Source: UBA7957 sp965222695 (GTDB lineage Bacteria > Pseudomonadota > Gammaproteobacteria > Granulosicoccales > Granulosicoccaceae). Taken from it: 64,000 bases of DNA. The translations under genes were made by a program, and so were the position numbers. Below the pieces are notes generated by a model that was not told the origin of the DNA, did not search any database, and worked only from the letters and a program-made list of their open reading frames with translations. The DNA lies in NCBI GenBank assembly GCA_965222695.1, contig OZ244967.1, positions 1,550,001-1,614,000 on the forward strand, read 5' to 3'. Numbering within the stretch: position 1 is the first letter of the stretch; each line of letters begins with the position of its first letter. Of the stretch, positions 19,143-28,245 are shown one piece after another.

Positions 19143-20204
19143 CTAATTCCACAAACGAGGGGTATAACACTTAATAGGCGGAAGAAACCGAATCCCATGT
19201 CCTATTCGCAACTTGTAGAACAACGATAGACAGGGTTTCTTGAATCTCCAAAGCGAAATTGCAATCCTCTCATAAGCCTTGACCTCAGCTGTTCTCAAGT
19301 AAGGGGACTCCGAGGCAAGTGATGAAATTTTAATTAGAATATCGCTGATCTCGCCTTCTAGTTCTTTGTTATCCCAGCTAATCTCGATTTGAATTCTAGC
19401 CAGCGAGGATAGGTGCTTAATAACCGCTCTTTCAATTGTCTCTCGCCTTTCTGTAGACATGTTCTTCGCCAGCATGAGATCCAATACCTTCAGAGTGTCT
19501 TTCAAAAACCGCTCCCGCTTCAGCTTATCTTGACTAGTATCAGATAGAGATCCTTGAAGATTTCTATACCGAACCAATGGCGTAGGCTCATATATGACTT
19601 GGTTTTCATGGGTTAGACTTAGCCACATGTAGAGATCTTCTTGGATAAGGTCCTCAGGATACTCACCCACGTGATCAAGGGCTTTCCTTCTGATTAGAAC
19701 AGTGGGAGCGTGAATAATGATCTTGCTCCCCTGATGACCTGTGATTATCGCAGAAAACGGGTCATCCGGAAATATGAAATCTGAGGGGTAGAATGAAGGG
19801 CGGATTATGTCCCCAAATTCATCAATCACAAAGCAATCGGAACACGCGAGGGCCACCTCAGATCGTTTTTGCAACTGCTTAACTTGAGTAAATAGCTTGT
19901 TTGGCATGAGCTCGTCATCACATGCGATCAGCTGAACATATTCACCGCTTGCGAACTTGAGCCCGTCATTTATTGCCGAACATACACCCCGATTCTCTTG
20001 ATGAGCAATAAACCTTGCTTCCGGCGCATTCTTTTGAATCCATTCACGAATCCTGTGTGCGGAATTATCAGATGAGCAGTCATCCACGATAATCAATTCT
20101 GTGCTAGAGTATGTTTGTTCCAAAATGCTATCCAGCGTCTGAACCACATACTGTTCGTGATTGTAGCAAACCGCTATGATGGAAACTAAATTCGTTCTTA
20201 CCAT
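19143..20204 (-). CDS. GT2 glycosyltransferase
   Basis: 353 residues from ATG 20204; a TTG at 20234 would overlap the sulfotransferase remnant. The GT-A fold shows VSIIAVCYNHEQYVVQTLDS, LIIVDDCSSDNS, ENRGVCSAINDGL and the metal-binding ACDDELMP. APTVLIRRKALDHVGEYPEDLIQEDLYMWL is cut here into its parts: APTVLIRRK and QEDLYMWL, the latter holding the likely catalytic Asp. A cytoplasmic enzyme adding one sugar to the growing repeat. It is 14 nt from the upstream sulfotransferase remnant and 17 nt from the GT4 gene downstream. Confidence 0.87.
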   Translation of the reverse strand: MVRTNLVSIIAVCYNHEQYVVQTLDSILEQTYSSTELIIVDDCSSDNSAHRIREWIQKNAPEARFIAHQENRGVCSAINDGLKFASGEYVQLIACDDELMPNKLFTQVKQLQKRSEVALACSDCFVIDEFGDIIRPSFYPSDFIFPDDPFSAIITGHQGSKIIIHAPTVLIRRKALDHVGEYPEDLIQEDLYMWLSLTHENQVIYEPTPLVRYRNLQGSLSDTSQDKLKRERFLKDTLKVLDLMLAKNMSTERRETIERAVIKHLSSLARIQIEISWDNKELEGEISDILIKISSLASESPYLRTAEVKAYERIAISLWRFKKPCLSLFYKLRIGHGIRFLPPIKCYTPRLWN

Positions 20205-20217
20205 TGCATTATTTAGC

Positions 20218-21078
20218 TCAAATTGTTTCTGCAAAAAGCTTAGGGTAGATACGCTTGAGTCGCCGTAGTGTTTTTAGATGGCGCGACAAGGAGTGTTTGA
20301 GTGCTTCCAGCCGGACCATAGACCTATGAAAAAAATCTACTCGGTAATCAGCTTTCTCATATCCAAAATGTTGCGCTAGCTCAGAGCACTTAAGATCAAA
20401 TCTATAGTGCATTATTGGGGTCCAAGAATCCGATCTGCCAATGGGATTGAATGAATCTGTTTTCGGTTTGGTTTCATATATAAATTGATCGTTTTGCCTG
20501 TTCGTTGAGGATCCGAACACCGGCAATTGATTCATTCTTTCAAAAGAGTAAGTTTCTGACGATAAATTCAAGAAATGAAAAATTTTGTCCATAGTATCTT
20601 CTGGAGCCTTTACTAAATCTTCATACCTTACTATTAGCGTTCCCTCTCTCTGCTCCATGCATTTAATGATCTCGGCACTTTTCCTCCACAATTCAACGCC
20701 TTCTTCAAATCGCCAAAACCCACCAATGACCCCCGACTCAACGACTGATTTTCCATCACGAATTATGACTATGACTTTCACGTGCGGAAACAGCTCATCC
20801 ACATTCTCCATACCAATAACATATGGCGTTGTGGTTATGAATAATTTGCATGGCTCCACAGGAAAAAGATACTCTGACAAAGCGCCGTTCAAACAGCTCT
20901 TTAGTCTATGAAGTTGCTTATCTTTGCTGGTGAAAGACCAATCCCACATTTCACTCCAGCTGTTTTTCACTTTTTCGCGATAAGACACCAAGAACTCCGA
21001 ATGCTTAACAAGAAAGTCCTCTCCAACAATGTTCGCCTTAACACAATCTTTGTGAAGGAGCAGTAATTCACTCAAGAA
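20218..21078 (-). pseudogene. sulfotransferase, 3' part, interrupted by IS1380
   Basis: The visible frame has the 3'-phosphate motif VIVIIRDGKSVVESGV and SLRYED-like LIVRYEDLVKAPEDTM, but no PAPS loop at its start. If the IS at 21079-22722 and one copy of its 5-bp duplication are removed, the coding strand joins to give MVLGITPRSGTNFLSELL, that is, the missing PRSGT loop in frame. So the gene was whole and the IS landed inside the codons just after the loop. A TTG at 21075 could start a shortened product, but it would lack the cofactor loop and be inactive. Confidence 0.85.
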
Positions 21079-22722
21079 CCTGAATCCGTGACTTTACATA
21101 CAGACTAACTCGGTTTTACAGAAAAATCTATTTCAGAATTCGCAAACTACAAGCCGTGTTCATGAATCAGTTGTTTGTGCGAGTTTTTTTCCAATAAAGG
21201 GCGATAGTCGGTTAAATGAGTCCTCTGCGGGCGGTATAATCCATCTGCCTATGTGTTCAGGCGAATCATCTACTCAATCGTCAAACCGATTAGGTGGCAA
21301 TGTAGTCGTAGGTACGCTCAAACACCCTGAACGCAGGGCAATGGGAAGAGAATTTCAATTTTAACCGATGACCGGTTTGTACCAATCGAGCCGCCAGATA
21401 CAGGATTTCCTGCATCACGGTACGCAATCGTCTTCTTTTTGCCGGGTGTCGGATTGGCGCATCCTCACCGGTTAAGCCTTTTAGTCCAATCCAGCGTAAA
21501 AGATTATAGGCCAGTGTTGCCAATGTGAGCACTAGATCATTGGTATCGAACTTACCCGAGGGAAGTCTCTCTATATCCAGATCCGTTTTGAATTCACTGT
21601 GGAACTGCTCGCTGGTCGCATGCGCCTTGTAGCAATCGATAATCCCTTGGTCATCCACCTCATCAGCTTCGAGTGAGGTCATCCAACCTTCCAGGCTGAT
21701 CTTCGGCATCAGCAGTCGTTGACCGTTTTTATCAATGCTTCTTTCGATGACTCGAATCACCCGACGCAGCTTGTGTGTTTTACCCTTGTACGTTTCGCTG
21801 ACAGGCTCGCTAAATAGGGCGACACGCTTACCTTCGCGGGGATGATGCCACTGGCTTTGTTGACCCGCTTTGTCTACCCAGCTCTCTAAATGCTGATGAC
21901 GTGGATTCCACTTAATCAGATAATCTACACCTTGCTCAGACAGCTTGAAACGATTCTCCAATGCATCATGCGCACTGTCCAGACGGATCAGACGGGGTAA
22001 ATCCGTCAGACTTTGGCTTCTTTGCACAATCCGATCCAGTACATACCCAAATTCTTTCTGACTATGCCAACTGCCTTCACGTAACTCACAAGCTATACAC
22101 CAACCCTGTTCTCCCAGGTAAGCCGCCATTGCCCCGTAGCCATCAAAATCCTTGTAGGTACGGGATACACCCTCTTTACGAGTGCCACTGTTATCCATTG
22201 GAAATAAATCGGCATCAATCACCACATAGCCCAATGGGTTGGCACTGATCGGTGCATCAACCTTTTGAAGAAACTCAACGTTGGCCTCGTCGATCACGTC
22301 AATCAACTCACGCGCATCTTCGTTGAAACGTTGGCGTAAGCGCGATGACGAAGGCATTTGCTTAATCCCCAGCGCCTCTTTAAAAAAACGATCGTGACGA
22401 AAATCTTCAATGGCATCGAAATCGCTCTTGCCTAGGCAAAGTTGGCCCAAGTAGCTTCGAATCAATTCGATGTTGGGAATCCCGTGACGTTTTTTAATCC
22501 GTCGGGCGCTTTTTTTCAGCGAAGTATAGGTATTGATAAGCCGCCCAATTAAGGCAAGTCCGGCATGTGAGGTGTAAATTTCAATGTTCGATTGTTCGAC
22601 AATAAAGCGCTTCACGCGTTCACCTGATAAGTGAATTTCTGGATTGGCGGTTAGACGACGATTATACTCCAATTATCAGTAGGTTACATTAATACGTGGG
22701 ACCTCGAAATCACGGATTCAGG
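21079..22722. mobile_element. IS1380-family insertion sequence
   Basis: 1,644 bp. The left end CCTGAATCCGTGACTTT and the right end (rc) CCTGAATCCGTGATTTC are inverted repeats. AAGAA flanks both sides (21074-21078 and 22723-22727), a perfect 5-bp target duplication. One intact transposase gene on the minus strand fills it. It splits a sulfotransferase gene, which dates the insertion as recent: both halves still read in frame. Confidence 0.93.
21290..22672 (-). CDS. IS1380-family transposase
   Basis: A 460-residue DDE transposase. Characteristic blocks: VVIDADLFPMDNSG (first Asp), LIRLDSAHDALEN (second Asp), and ATSEQFHSEFKTDLDIERLP with the catalytic Glu, then KFDTNDLVLTLATLAYNLLR, all typical of IS1380. 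The frame is complete and the ends intact, so the element may be active. ATG 22672 lies 50 bp inside the right end. Confidence 0.95.
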   Translation of the reverse strand: MEYNRRLTANPEIHLSGERVKRFIVEQSNIEIYTSHAGLALIGRLINTYTSLKKSARRIKKRHGIPNIELIRSYLGQLCLGKSDFDAIEDFRHDRFFKEALGIKQMPSSSRLRQRFNEDARELIDVIDEANVEFLQKVDAPISANPLGYVVIDADLFPMDNSGTRKEGVSRTYKDFDGYGAMAAYLGEQGWCIACELREGSWHSQKEFGYVLDRIVQRSQSLTDLPRLIRLDSAHDALENRFKLSEQGVDYLIKWNPRHQHLESWVDKAGQQSQWHHPREGKRVALFSEPVSETYKGKTHKLRRVIRVIERSIDKNGQRLLMPKISLEGWMTSLEADEVDDQGIIDCYKAHATSEQFHSEFKTDLDIERLPSGKFDTNDLVLTLATLAYNLLRWIGLKGLTGEDAPIRHPAKRRRLRTVMQEILYLAARLVQTGHRLKLKFSSHCPAFRVFERTYDYIAT

Positions 22723-22763
22723 AAGAAGTTGGTTCCAGATCGGGGCGTAATTCCCAGTACCAT
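22723..22763 (-). pseudogene. sulfotransferase, 5' fragment on the far side of IS1380
   Basis: From ATG 22763 the codons read MVLGITPRSGTNF and then run into the IS after the AAGAA duplication. It holds the 5'-phosphosulfate loop missing from 20218-21078. An AAGGAG Shine-Dalgarno-like string lies farther upstream (about 22790), with an ATT codon at normal spacing, so the original start may have been slightly upstream or nonstandard. The frame upstream is open to a TAG near 22815. Confidence 0.8.
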
Positions 22764-22888
22764 TAATGGTTTTGGTTTAATCTGCGTCTCCTTAAAATAA
22801 ATATGATTCTAGAACTCATTTATTTAGTCTTAGTTCTAAGTGATGCTTTGCATCGCAACATGTGACTGTAGTTCGGTCCACTTACTCA

Positions 22889-23833
22889 TTAGCTTTGAAA
22901 GCGGTGTGGAGTAGTAGTTGGCATAAATGGCGAGTTTTTATTCGAGGATGTTGTCATAGGGTCAATGTCCTTCCAAAGTAAGGTATACTCGCCTAAAGTT
23001 GTGGCCAAGGTTTTCACCATTGGCGTATAGAACTCGAATAAATACTTATGTATCACAAAGGGCATTTCTCCGACAGGAGAGGCGTTTATTCGCTTTTCAC
23101 TGTCCATTTCTAAAGAGTTGAAATCTTTTATTCCTAAAAACTTGGTTATTCCTTTCATTAAGCCTAGTGGATCCAACTCTAAAGCGTCATAAAACCCGAT
23201 TAGTATCTGAGATGGCTCAAAATGTTCCAAATACGCATCTATCGTTCAGATGTAATTGCCTCTTAATTCCACAGAAGGCATCTTCAAGAAAGCAAGAATA
23301 TCACTATCAGATTCAAGGTTTATCTCGGTATATTTCCTGCCTTCGTCAAAACGCGCCATACTCCATGCTCTATCAACTGGATTGCGCATCATAAAAATCA
23401 ATTTAATATCCTGGTTCATTCTTTTTATTTTTTCTATGTCAGAAGAATCTAATATTGAATATGAAGGTGTTATTTCTCCACAAATTTGGTGTGGTTCTCG
23501 ATTTCGATAGAGGTTTATGTACCAATTGTCATTGTAATGACCGAAAGTCCAATTGTGCCACCAAGCAGCGGTCCTAAAATCGGAACGCTTAAGGTTCTTG
23601 ACGATTAGTTTTATACGCTTCTTGAACACTTCTCTCTCGTTAGGAGTCATTTTTAACAACCGATTCACTGGCGACGAAATTGATAACTCACATGAGCTTG
23701 CATATTTTGAAGCACGATCAAAATAGTGCAATTCTTTAAGCGGAGACATCCAAATTTGAGGATGCCGAGATAGGTGAGCGTACAGCCAACTAGTTCCCGC
23801 TTTTTGCGCACCAATACATAGAAAATCCGGCAC
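22889..23833 (-). pseudogene. sulfotransferase with in-frame TGA
   Basis: Codons 1-195 (23246-23833) carry CIGAQKAGTSWLYAHLSRHP, the PAPS loop of the heparan/NodH-like sulfotransferase group, KELHYFD, and LIFMMRNPVDRAWSMA, the 3'-phosphate motif. After RGNYI comes TGA (23246-23248), and the same frame continues TIDAYLEHFEPSQILIGFYDAL to 22889, written here in parts: TIDAYLEHF then PSQILIGFY. Total ~314 residues. One substitution accounts for the break. The truncated product would lack the C-terminal helices; function is probably lost unless TGA is read through. Confidence 0.82.
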
Positions 23834-23844
23834 TCCGCTCCTAA

Positions 23845-24963
23845 CTATACTTTGGAAATTATAGTTTCAATCAAATATTTCATCTGAATCCCAGAAAGAT
23901 GCGGCCCAATAGGTAGACTCAGAAGCTCCATAGAAGTGCGTTCTGCGACGGGAAATGATCCTAAAGCGTGGCCACATTTTTTGTACGCGGCTGAAAGATG
24001 AGGGGGTATAGGATAGTGAATTAACGTCTGAACCCCTGCTTTAGAAATTTGTGATTTAAGCACATCACGTTTTTTAAGACCAACTACAAATAGATGCCAT
24101 GATGGTTTTGCCCAAATCGCGATGACTGGCAAATCGAATGCATTAGTTGGCAAATTTTCCAAATAATAGATGGCAATAGCTCGTCTTCGCTCATTCCAAA
24201 AATCAAGTTTTAGTAACTTAATCCTGAGAAAGGCCGCGCTCAATTCATCAATTCTCGAATTCGCTCCCAGTTCATCATGCTCGTATTTGGTCACCGAACC
24301 ATAATTTCGTAGAGAGCGAATTCTATTAGCCAACTGTTCATCATTTGTTGTCACTGCTCCCGCATCAGCGAACGCTCCGAGATTTTTCCCAGGATAAAAG
24401 CTAAAGGCCGCCGCATGACCAAGCGCTCCACATCGGCGATCCTTGTACTCTGATCCATGGGCTTGTGCAGCATCTTCGATTACCTTCAACGCATGCTCCT
24501 TCGCGATGGCGTTGATTGGATCCATATCCGCTGGGTGTCCATATAGATGGACCGGAATGATAGCCTTTGTTTTAGGTGTGATCGCTTCTTCGATTAGATT
24601 TGGATCGATTCCATAGTAATTGGGTTCAATATCAACGGGAACTGGAGTGGCGCCCACCTGGCTAACCGCCAACCATGTTGCGATAAATGTTTGTGCCGGA
24701 ACAATCACTTCATCATCCGGCCCTATGTCATACGCTCGCATAATCAAGACCAACGCATCAAGCCCACTACCCACACCCACACAATGTCGCGCCCCGCAGT
24801 ATTCAGCAAACTCTGCCTCAAAAGCCTCCAACTCCGCACCCAAAAGGTACCAGCCTGAATTCATCACCCTATGGTAGGCGGCATCGAACTCAGGCTTCAG
24901 CTCTTCGTAGGTAGCCTTAAGATCTAAGAAAGGAACTTTCATCTCGTGTGACATCGTATTCAT
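23845..24963 (-). CDS. fdtB: dTDP-3-amino-3,6-dideoxyhexose transaminase (FdtB/QdtB-like)
   Basis: A 372-residue DegT/DnrJ/EryC1 aminotransferase. PLP-binding Lys is K193 in FYPGKNLGAFADAG, and the PLP-ring Asp is D164 in VIEDAAQAHG. GVGSGLDAL and VPAQTFIATWLA are the usual early blocks. Enzymes with PGKNLGA...GAVTTND fed by an FdtA-type isomerase convert dTDP-3-oxo-6-deoxyhexose and glutamate to dTDP-3-amino-3,6-dideoxyhexose. The start overlaps fdtA by 4 nt (ATGA). Whether the product is Fuc3N or Qui3N depends on the isomerase and is not settled here. Confidence 0.85.
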   Translation of the reverse strand: MNTMSHEMKVPFLDLKATYEELKPEFDAAYHRVMNSGWYLLGAELEAFEAEFAEYCGARHCVGVGSGLDALVLIMRAYDIGPDDEVIVPAQTFIATWLAVSQVGATPVPVDIEPNYYGIDPNLIEEAITPKTKAIIPVHLYGHPADMDPINAIAKEHALKVIEDAAQAHGSEYKDRRCGALGHAAAFSFYPGKNLGAFADAGAVTTNDEQLANRIRSLRNYGSVTKYEHDELGANSRIDELSAAFLRIKLLKLDFWNERRRAIAIYYLENLPTNAFDLPVIAIWAKPSWHLFVVGLKKRDVLKSQISKAGVQTLIHYPIPPHLSAAYKKCGHALGSFPVAERTSMELLSLPIGPHLSGIQMKYLIETIISKV

Positions 24964-25400
24964 TGTCTAGACTTAAGCGCCTTTAGATAGTCGTCATAGT
25001 CGCGGTAATAGTCTGCTTCGTCGTATAGATTCGAGGCAAGGACCATGCAGACTGCTCCAGAAGAAAAATTGTCCAGCTCCCTCCACATCATGTTGGGCAC
25101 GAACAAGCCAAAATATGAGCGATTCAAATGATATCTTCTCTTTTCATGTCCATCTTCTAGCACCACGTCAAAACTGCCGGACATGGCGATAATCAATTGC
25201 CGCAGTTCCTTGTGAGCATGCCCACCTCGTTCGGAGCCACCTGGCACGTCATATAGATAATACACCCGCTTGATATCGAACGGAACATGCGAACCACCCT
25301 CCACGAATGTCAGGTTCCCTCGTCGATCTTGAATTTTTGGTAACTCTATAATTTCAACTTTGCTCAAATTTGTTTTTGTTGCATTCATACTTCCTTCCAT
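24960..25400 (-). CDS. fdtA: dTDP-4-oxo-6-deoxyglucose 3,4-ketoisomerase (FdtA/QdtA-like)
   Basis: A 146-residue cupin. RVYYLYDVPGGSERGGHAHK (45-64 or so) and LRQLIIAMSGSFDVVLEDG hold the barrel and the catalytic His pair typical of the WxcM/FdtA ketoisomerases. It moves the keto group of dTDP-4-oxo-6-deoxy-D-glucose from C4 to C3 for the transaminase next door. RmlA is encoded at 40708; an rmlB (4,6-dehydratase) is not in the window. ATG 25388, four codons in, is an alternative start. Confidence 0.88.
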   Translation of the reverse strand: MEGSMNATKTNLSKVEIIELPKIQDRRGNLTFVEGGSHVPFDIKRVYYLYDVPGGSERGGHAHKELRQLIIAMSGSFDVVLEDGHEKRRYHLNRSYFGLFVPNMMWRELDNFSSGAVCMVLASNLYDEADYYRDYDDYLKALKSRQ

Positions 25401-25428
25401 AAGATTCCATAGGAATCACTTCATGGGA

Positions 25429-26376
25429 TCACAGTCTAATTTCATAAAAATCATGGACTACACCTCTTCCTCCAAAGCCCTCTTTTTGGAATAAGAGTCC
25501 CTCGTTCAAATACCGACCATTCTTTTCAGTGGAAACGCCAAAGCTGAAATATCGATGTGTTGATGCGGCGTCTTGCAGTAATTTAAAGATCAAATAATCG
25601 AGAGCCCCAAGTTCTCGACCAGAATCTGCTACCGCGAGGTACTGAGTATGTATAATATGGTCAAAATCAAAGGCCAACACTCCTGCCAACAACTCATCTT
25701 CTTGAGAAACAGTGAATAAACGTATTTTCCCAGGGAAATGCGATTGCAACAATTTTAGGTCTGACAAGCTATGCGTAGCAGAAACTCCGTGCTTTGACAT
25801 CAGCACGTCTGTTAGCAGTGCGTGGAAAGATTCTAAATCCACACTTTCATAAAACAGAAGTCCAGCTCGATTTGCCTTTTTGATCTGACGTTGACGCAAT
25901 AAAGACATCTTCGGAATGTCGCTATGGAATGAAATCACCGTAGACAAATCTCTTCGATACAATGTCGCCCCCAAACAAAACAAAGCATACCGGTCTTCTT
26001 GTGCAGGATACGAAGTAAACACGTCTGGCATCGCCTTATAAATAATTTTTTTTGTGCCTATTTCTACAAAATACGATACTAATAATTTAAATATTTTTAT
26101 GACATTAGTTGTGCTCAACGATGCCCCATATATGAGACCGGCGTACGTAAGTCCCCCATGCGAAATAATTTCATCTCCAATGCGGTTCGCTGGAAAAACC
26201 GCAACTCCAACTCCTTTTTTGAATACGATTAACGAACAATCCGTGAATCTGTCCGCATGGTACGTCAAATACTCATACTCATGAATGAAGTTTCCATTTT
26301 TTGCCTTTCTGACAACTCTGTTCCACTCATCACTTAGTTCGTTGCTCAAGGGTCTTATTTCAAATTGAATTTCCAT
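25429..26376 (-). CDS. FemAB/GNAT-like acyltransferase
   Basis: A 315-residue protein with the FemAB/BioF2-like GNAT pattern: NGNFIHEYEYLTYHADRF near the start, AVFPANRIGDEIISHGGLTY, a middle RQRQIKKANRAGL, and C-terminal FSFGVSTEKNGRYLNEGLLF. Such proteins use acyl-CoA or aminoacyl-tRNA; in dTDP-amino-sugar clusters they sit beside fdtA/fdtB. N-acylation of the 3-amino sugar is a reasonable guess. It starts 1 nt after the small GNAT gene's stop. Confidence 0.8.
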   Translation of the reverse strand: MEIQFEIRPLSNELSDEWNRVVRKAKNGNFIHEYEYLTYHADRFTDCSLIVFKKGVGVAVFPANRIGDEIISHGGLTYAGLIYGASLSTTNVIKIFKLLVSYFVEIGTKKIIYKAMPDVFTSYPAQEDRYALFCLGATLYRRDLSTVISFHSDIPKMSLLRQRQIKKANRAGLLFYESVDLESFHALLTDVLMSKHGVSATHSLSDLKLLQSHFPGKIRLFTVSQEDELLAGVLAFDFDHIIHTQYLAVADSGRELGALDYLIFKLLQDAASTHRYFSFGVSTEKNGRYLNEGLLFQKEGFGGRGVVHDFYEIRL

Positions 26377-26377
26377 A

Positions 26378-26866
26378 TTATTCCCTATGCATGACCAATT
26401 TTTTCCGATAGATCGCTACATTCGATTCAGTCTTTTGTATTAAGAATCTTTCTTTCTCATATAAGTTTATTGCTCTACCATTGTCTTGTGACACACGTAA
26501 CCAAAGCTCGTGTAAACCTAATTCTATAGCCTTAGTTTCAGCTATCTCAAGAATTCTCTTGCCAATACCTTTCCCCCAAAACTCTTTCTCCCCGATATAT
26601 CCCCAATATTCAGCATCTAATGCTGTTATATTCTTAAGCCCCCATGCACCTATCTGTATGTGCTCATTTAGAATTATTCCATATATCTTGTAGTCCGTTC
26701 TATTAAGGATAGATCTGTAGAATCTCTCTTGGTCTTCCTTCGTAAAATCAGGGGCCATCACTAGAGATTTAACCTCAGGATCTTTTAGCCAGACCCAACT
26801 TTTCGCTAAAAATTCACGATCAAAAGGTACATATGATACCGAGAGCCTATCAATTGAGCTTGTCAT
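26378..26866 (-). CDS. GNAT-family N-acetyltransferase
   Basis: A 162-residue GNAT domain. Motif A is EKEFWGKGIGKRILEIAETKA, shown in part as FWGKGIGKRILEIAE, with the R/Q-x-x-G-x-G/A acetyl-CoA loop as GKGIGKR. ELWLRVSQDNGRAINLYEK is the classic motif B, with an asparagine and tyrosine. It resembles amino-sugar acetyltransferases such as PseH. Probable role: N-acetylation of the dTDP-3-amino sugar, giving the NAc form (inference from position). Confidence 0.82.
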   Translation of the reverse strand: MTSSIDRLSVSYVPFDREFLAKSWVWLKDPEVKSLVMAPDFTKEDQERFYRSILNRTDYKIYGIILNEHIQIGAWGLKNITALDAEYWGYIGEKEFWGKGIGKRILEIAETKAIELGLHELWLRVSQDNGRAINLYEKERFLIQKTESNVAIYRKKLVMHRE

Positions 26867-26955
26867 ACTTATAGAATCACTTATGATATCAGTCTTGTTG
26901 CCTCATCATCCGTACATCAGCTCCCAGTTCGGGGGAAATGCATCCAGCCGAATGC

Positions 26956-27120
26956 CTACTTTCCGATAAATCCAACTTTAACAAGTTTGCCAGATTCAAA
27001 ACAGTTAAGCCGATTGTAATTCTCGTAAGCGGTCAGTACAACACAGGTTACATTCGGAAGTGTTGTTTTTAACGGCTGATCAATCAGTTCACTATCTTCA
27101 GAAACAGAAATTTTTGGCAT
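26956..27120 (-). CDS. 54-residue protein, unknown
   Basis: Starts 7 nt after the uxs stop with a good Shine-Dalgarno (TTTGAGG, five bases before ATG) and ends at TAG 26956. The sequence begins MPKISVSEDSELIDQPLK and contains VVLTAYENYNRLNCFES, faintly like a GT2 start. Probably the front end of a degraded glycosyltransferase gene, since nothing coding follows in that frame. Low confidence, but the ribosome site makes translation likely. Confidence 0.35.
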   Translation of the reverse strand: MPKISVSEDSELIDQPLKTTLPNVTCVVLTAYENYNRLNCFESGKLVKVGFIGK

Positions 27121-27127
27121 TAGTGCC

Positions 27128-28078
27128 TCAAATTAAACTTAGAAAATAGTCAATAGATCTTTTAAGACCCTCTTCTACTTTTATTTTTGGTTCCCAGCCA
27201 AGTTCTTTCTCCGCCAAAGTTAGGTCGGGATTTCTATGAAACGGATCATCACTGGGTAACATCTTGTATATAATTTCTGATTTCGACCCAGTTAGTTCTA
27301 TAACTAGTTCCGCAAGCTGTTTGATACTGAATTCATTCGGATTCCCAATATTTATTGGTCCGGTGTATTTTTCCTTTGTACTCATGAAACGTGAAATGCC
27401 TTCCAGTAAGTCATCCACATAACAGAAAGAGCGTGTTTGCAAACCGTCGCCATAAATTGTAATAGGGTGATTTTGTATGGCTTGCATTATGAAATTTGAG
27501 ACCACACGGCCATCATTTGGATGCATTCTAGGTCCATAGGTGTTGAATATTCGAACAACTTTTATATCTACACTATGCTGACGGTGATAGTCAAAGAATA
27601 GTGTTTCTGCGCATCGCTTTCCTTCGTCATAACACGAACGCAACCCAATTGGATTTACATGCCCCCAGTAATCCTCGGTTTGCGGATGCACCTGGGGATC
27701 ACCATATACCTCACTCGTAGATGCCTGAAGTATTTTCGCGTTTAATCTTTTGGCTAGACCAAGCATATTAATAGCACCATGCACTGATGTTTTAGTAGTT
27801 TGTACAGGGTCATGCTGGTAATGAATAGGAGAAGCTGGGCACGCAAGGTTATAGATTTCATCTACCTCTACGTATAACGGAAAGGTAATGTCATGTCTTA
27901 TAAATTCGAACCGAGGATTAAATAGCAAGTGTTCTATATTTTTCTTAGAGCCTGTAAAAAGATTATCCACACACAGGACTTCATTGCCTTCCGATATCAA
28001 TCTGTCACAGAGGTGTGAGCCTAGAAATCCCGCGCCCCCTGTGACTAGAACTCTTTTGGTTAGTGCGTATTCATTCAC
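27128..28078 (-). CDS. uxs: UDP-glucuronate decarboxylase (UDP-xylose synthase)
   Basis: A 316-residue extended short-chain dehydrogenase. NAD-binding VLVTGGAGFLGSHLCDRL; catalytic Tyr and Lys in RSCYDEGKR; the UXS signatures YNLACPASPIHYQ and RIFNTYGPRM; and FCYVDDLLEGI. It turns UDP-glucuronate into UDP-xylose with internal NAD cycling. The precursor comes from the UDP-glucose dehydrogenase encoded at 61021-62355. The C-terminus is full length. Product certain to the family level: the P-A-S-P-I-H block separates UXS from GalE-type epimerases. Confidence 0.9.
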   Translation of the reverse strand: MNEYALTKRVLVTGGAGFLGSHLCDRLISEGNEVLCVDNLFTGSKKNIEHLLFNPRFEFIRHDITFPLYVEVDEIYNLACPASPIHYQHDPVQTTKTSVHGAINMLGLAKRLNAKILQASTSEVYGDPQVHPQTEDYWGHVNPIGLRSCYDEGKRCAETLFFDYHRQHSVDIKVVRIFNTYGPRMHPNDGRVVSNFIMQAIQNHPITIYGDGLQTRSFCYVDDLLEGISRFMSTKEKYTGPINIGNPNEFSIKQLAELVIELTGSKSEIIYKMLPSDDPFHRNPDLTLAEKELGWEPKIKVEEGLKRSIDYFLSLI

Positions 28079-28245
28079 GTTGGTGTTTCTATTCCCGATT
28101 TACTGTTGTGAATAAGTTAGTATGGAATTATCCATAAACAATCTCATTCTTGACTTAAAGGTGCCAATGGTTTTATTTAATCAAATTCAGTGTTGTTTTA
28201 TTGTCTAGCACATCACTATTCAGAGGTACTACTTGGTTTAGAGGA

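Noticed and set aside
23246..23248. TGA as a selenocysteine codon
   Set aside because: No hairpin of SECIS type follows and sulfotransferases of this group have no Sec at that site.
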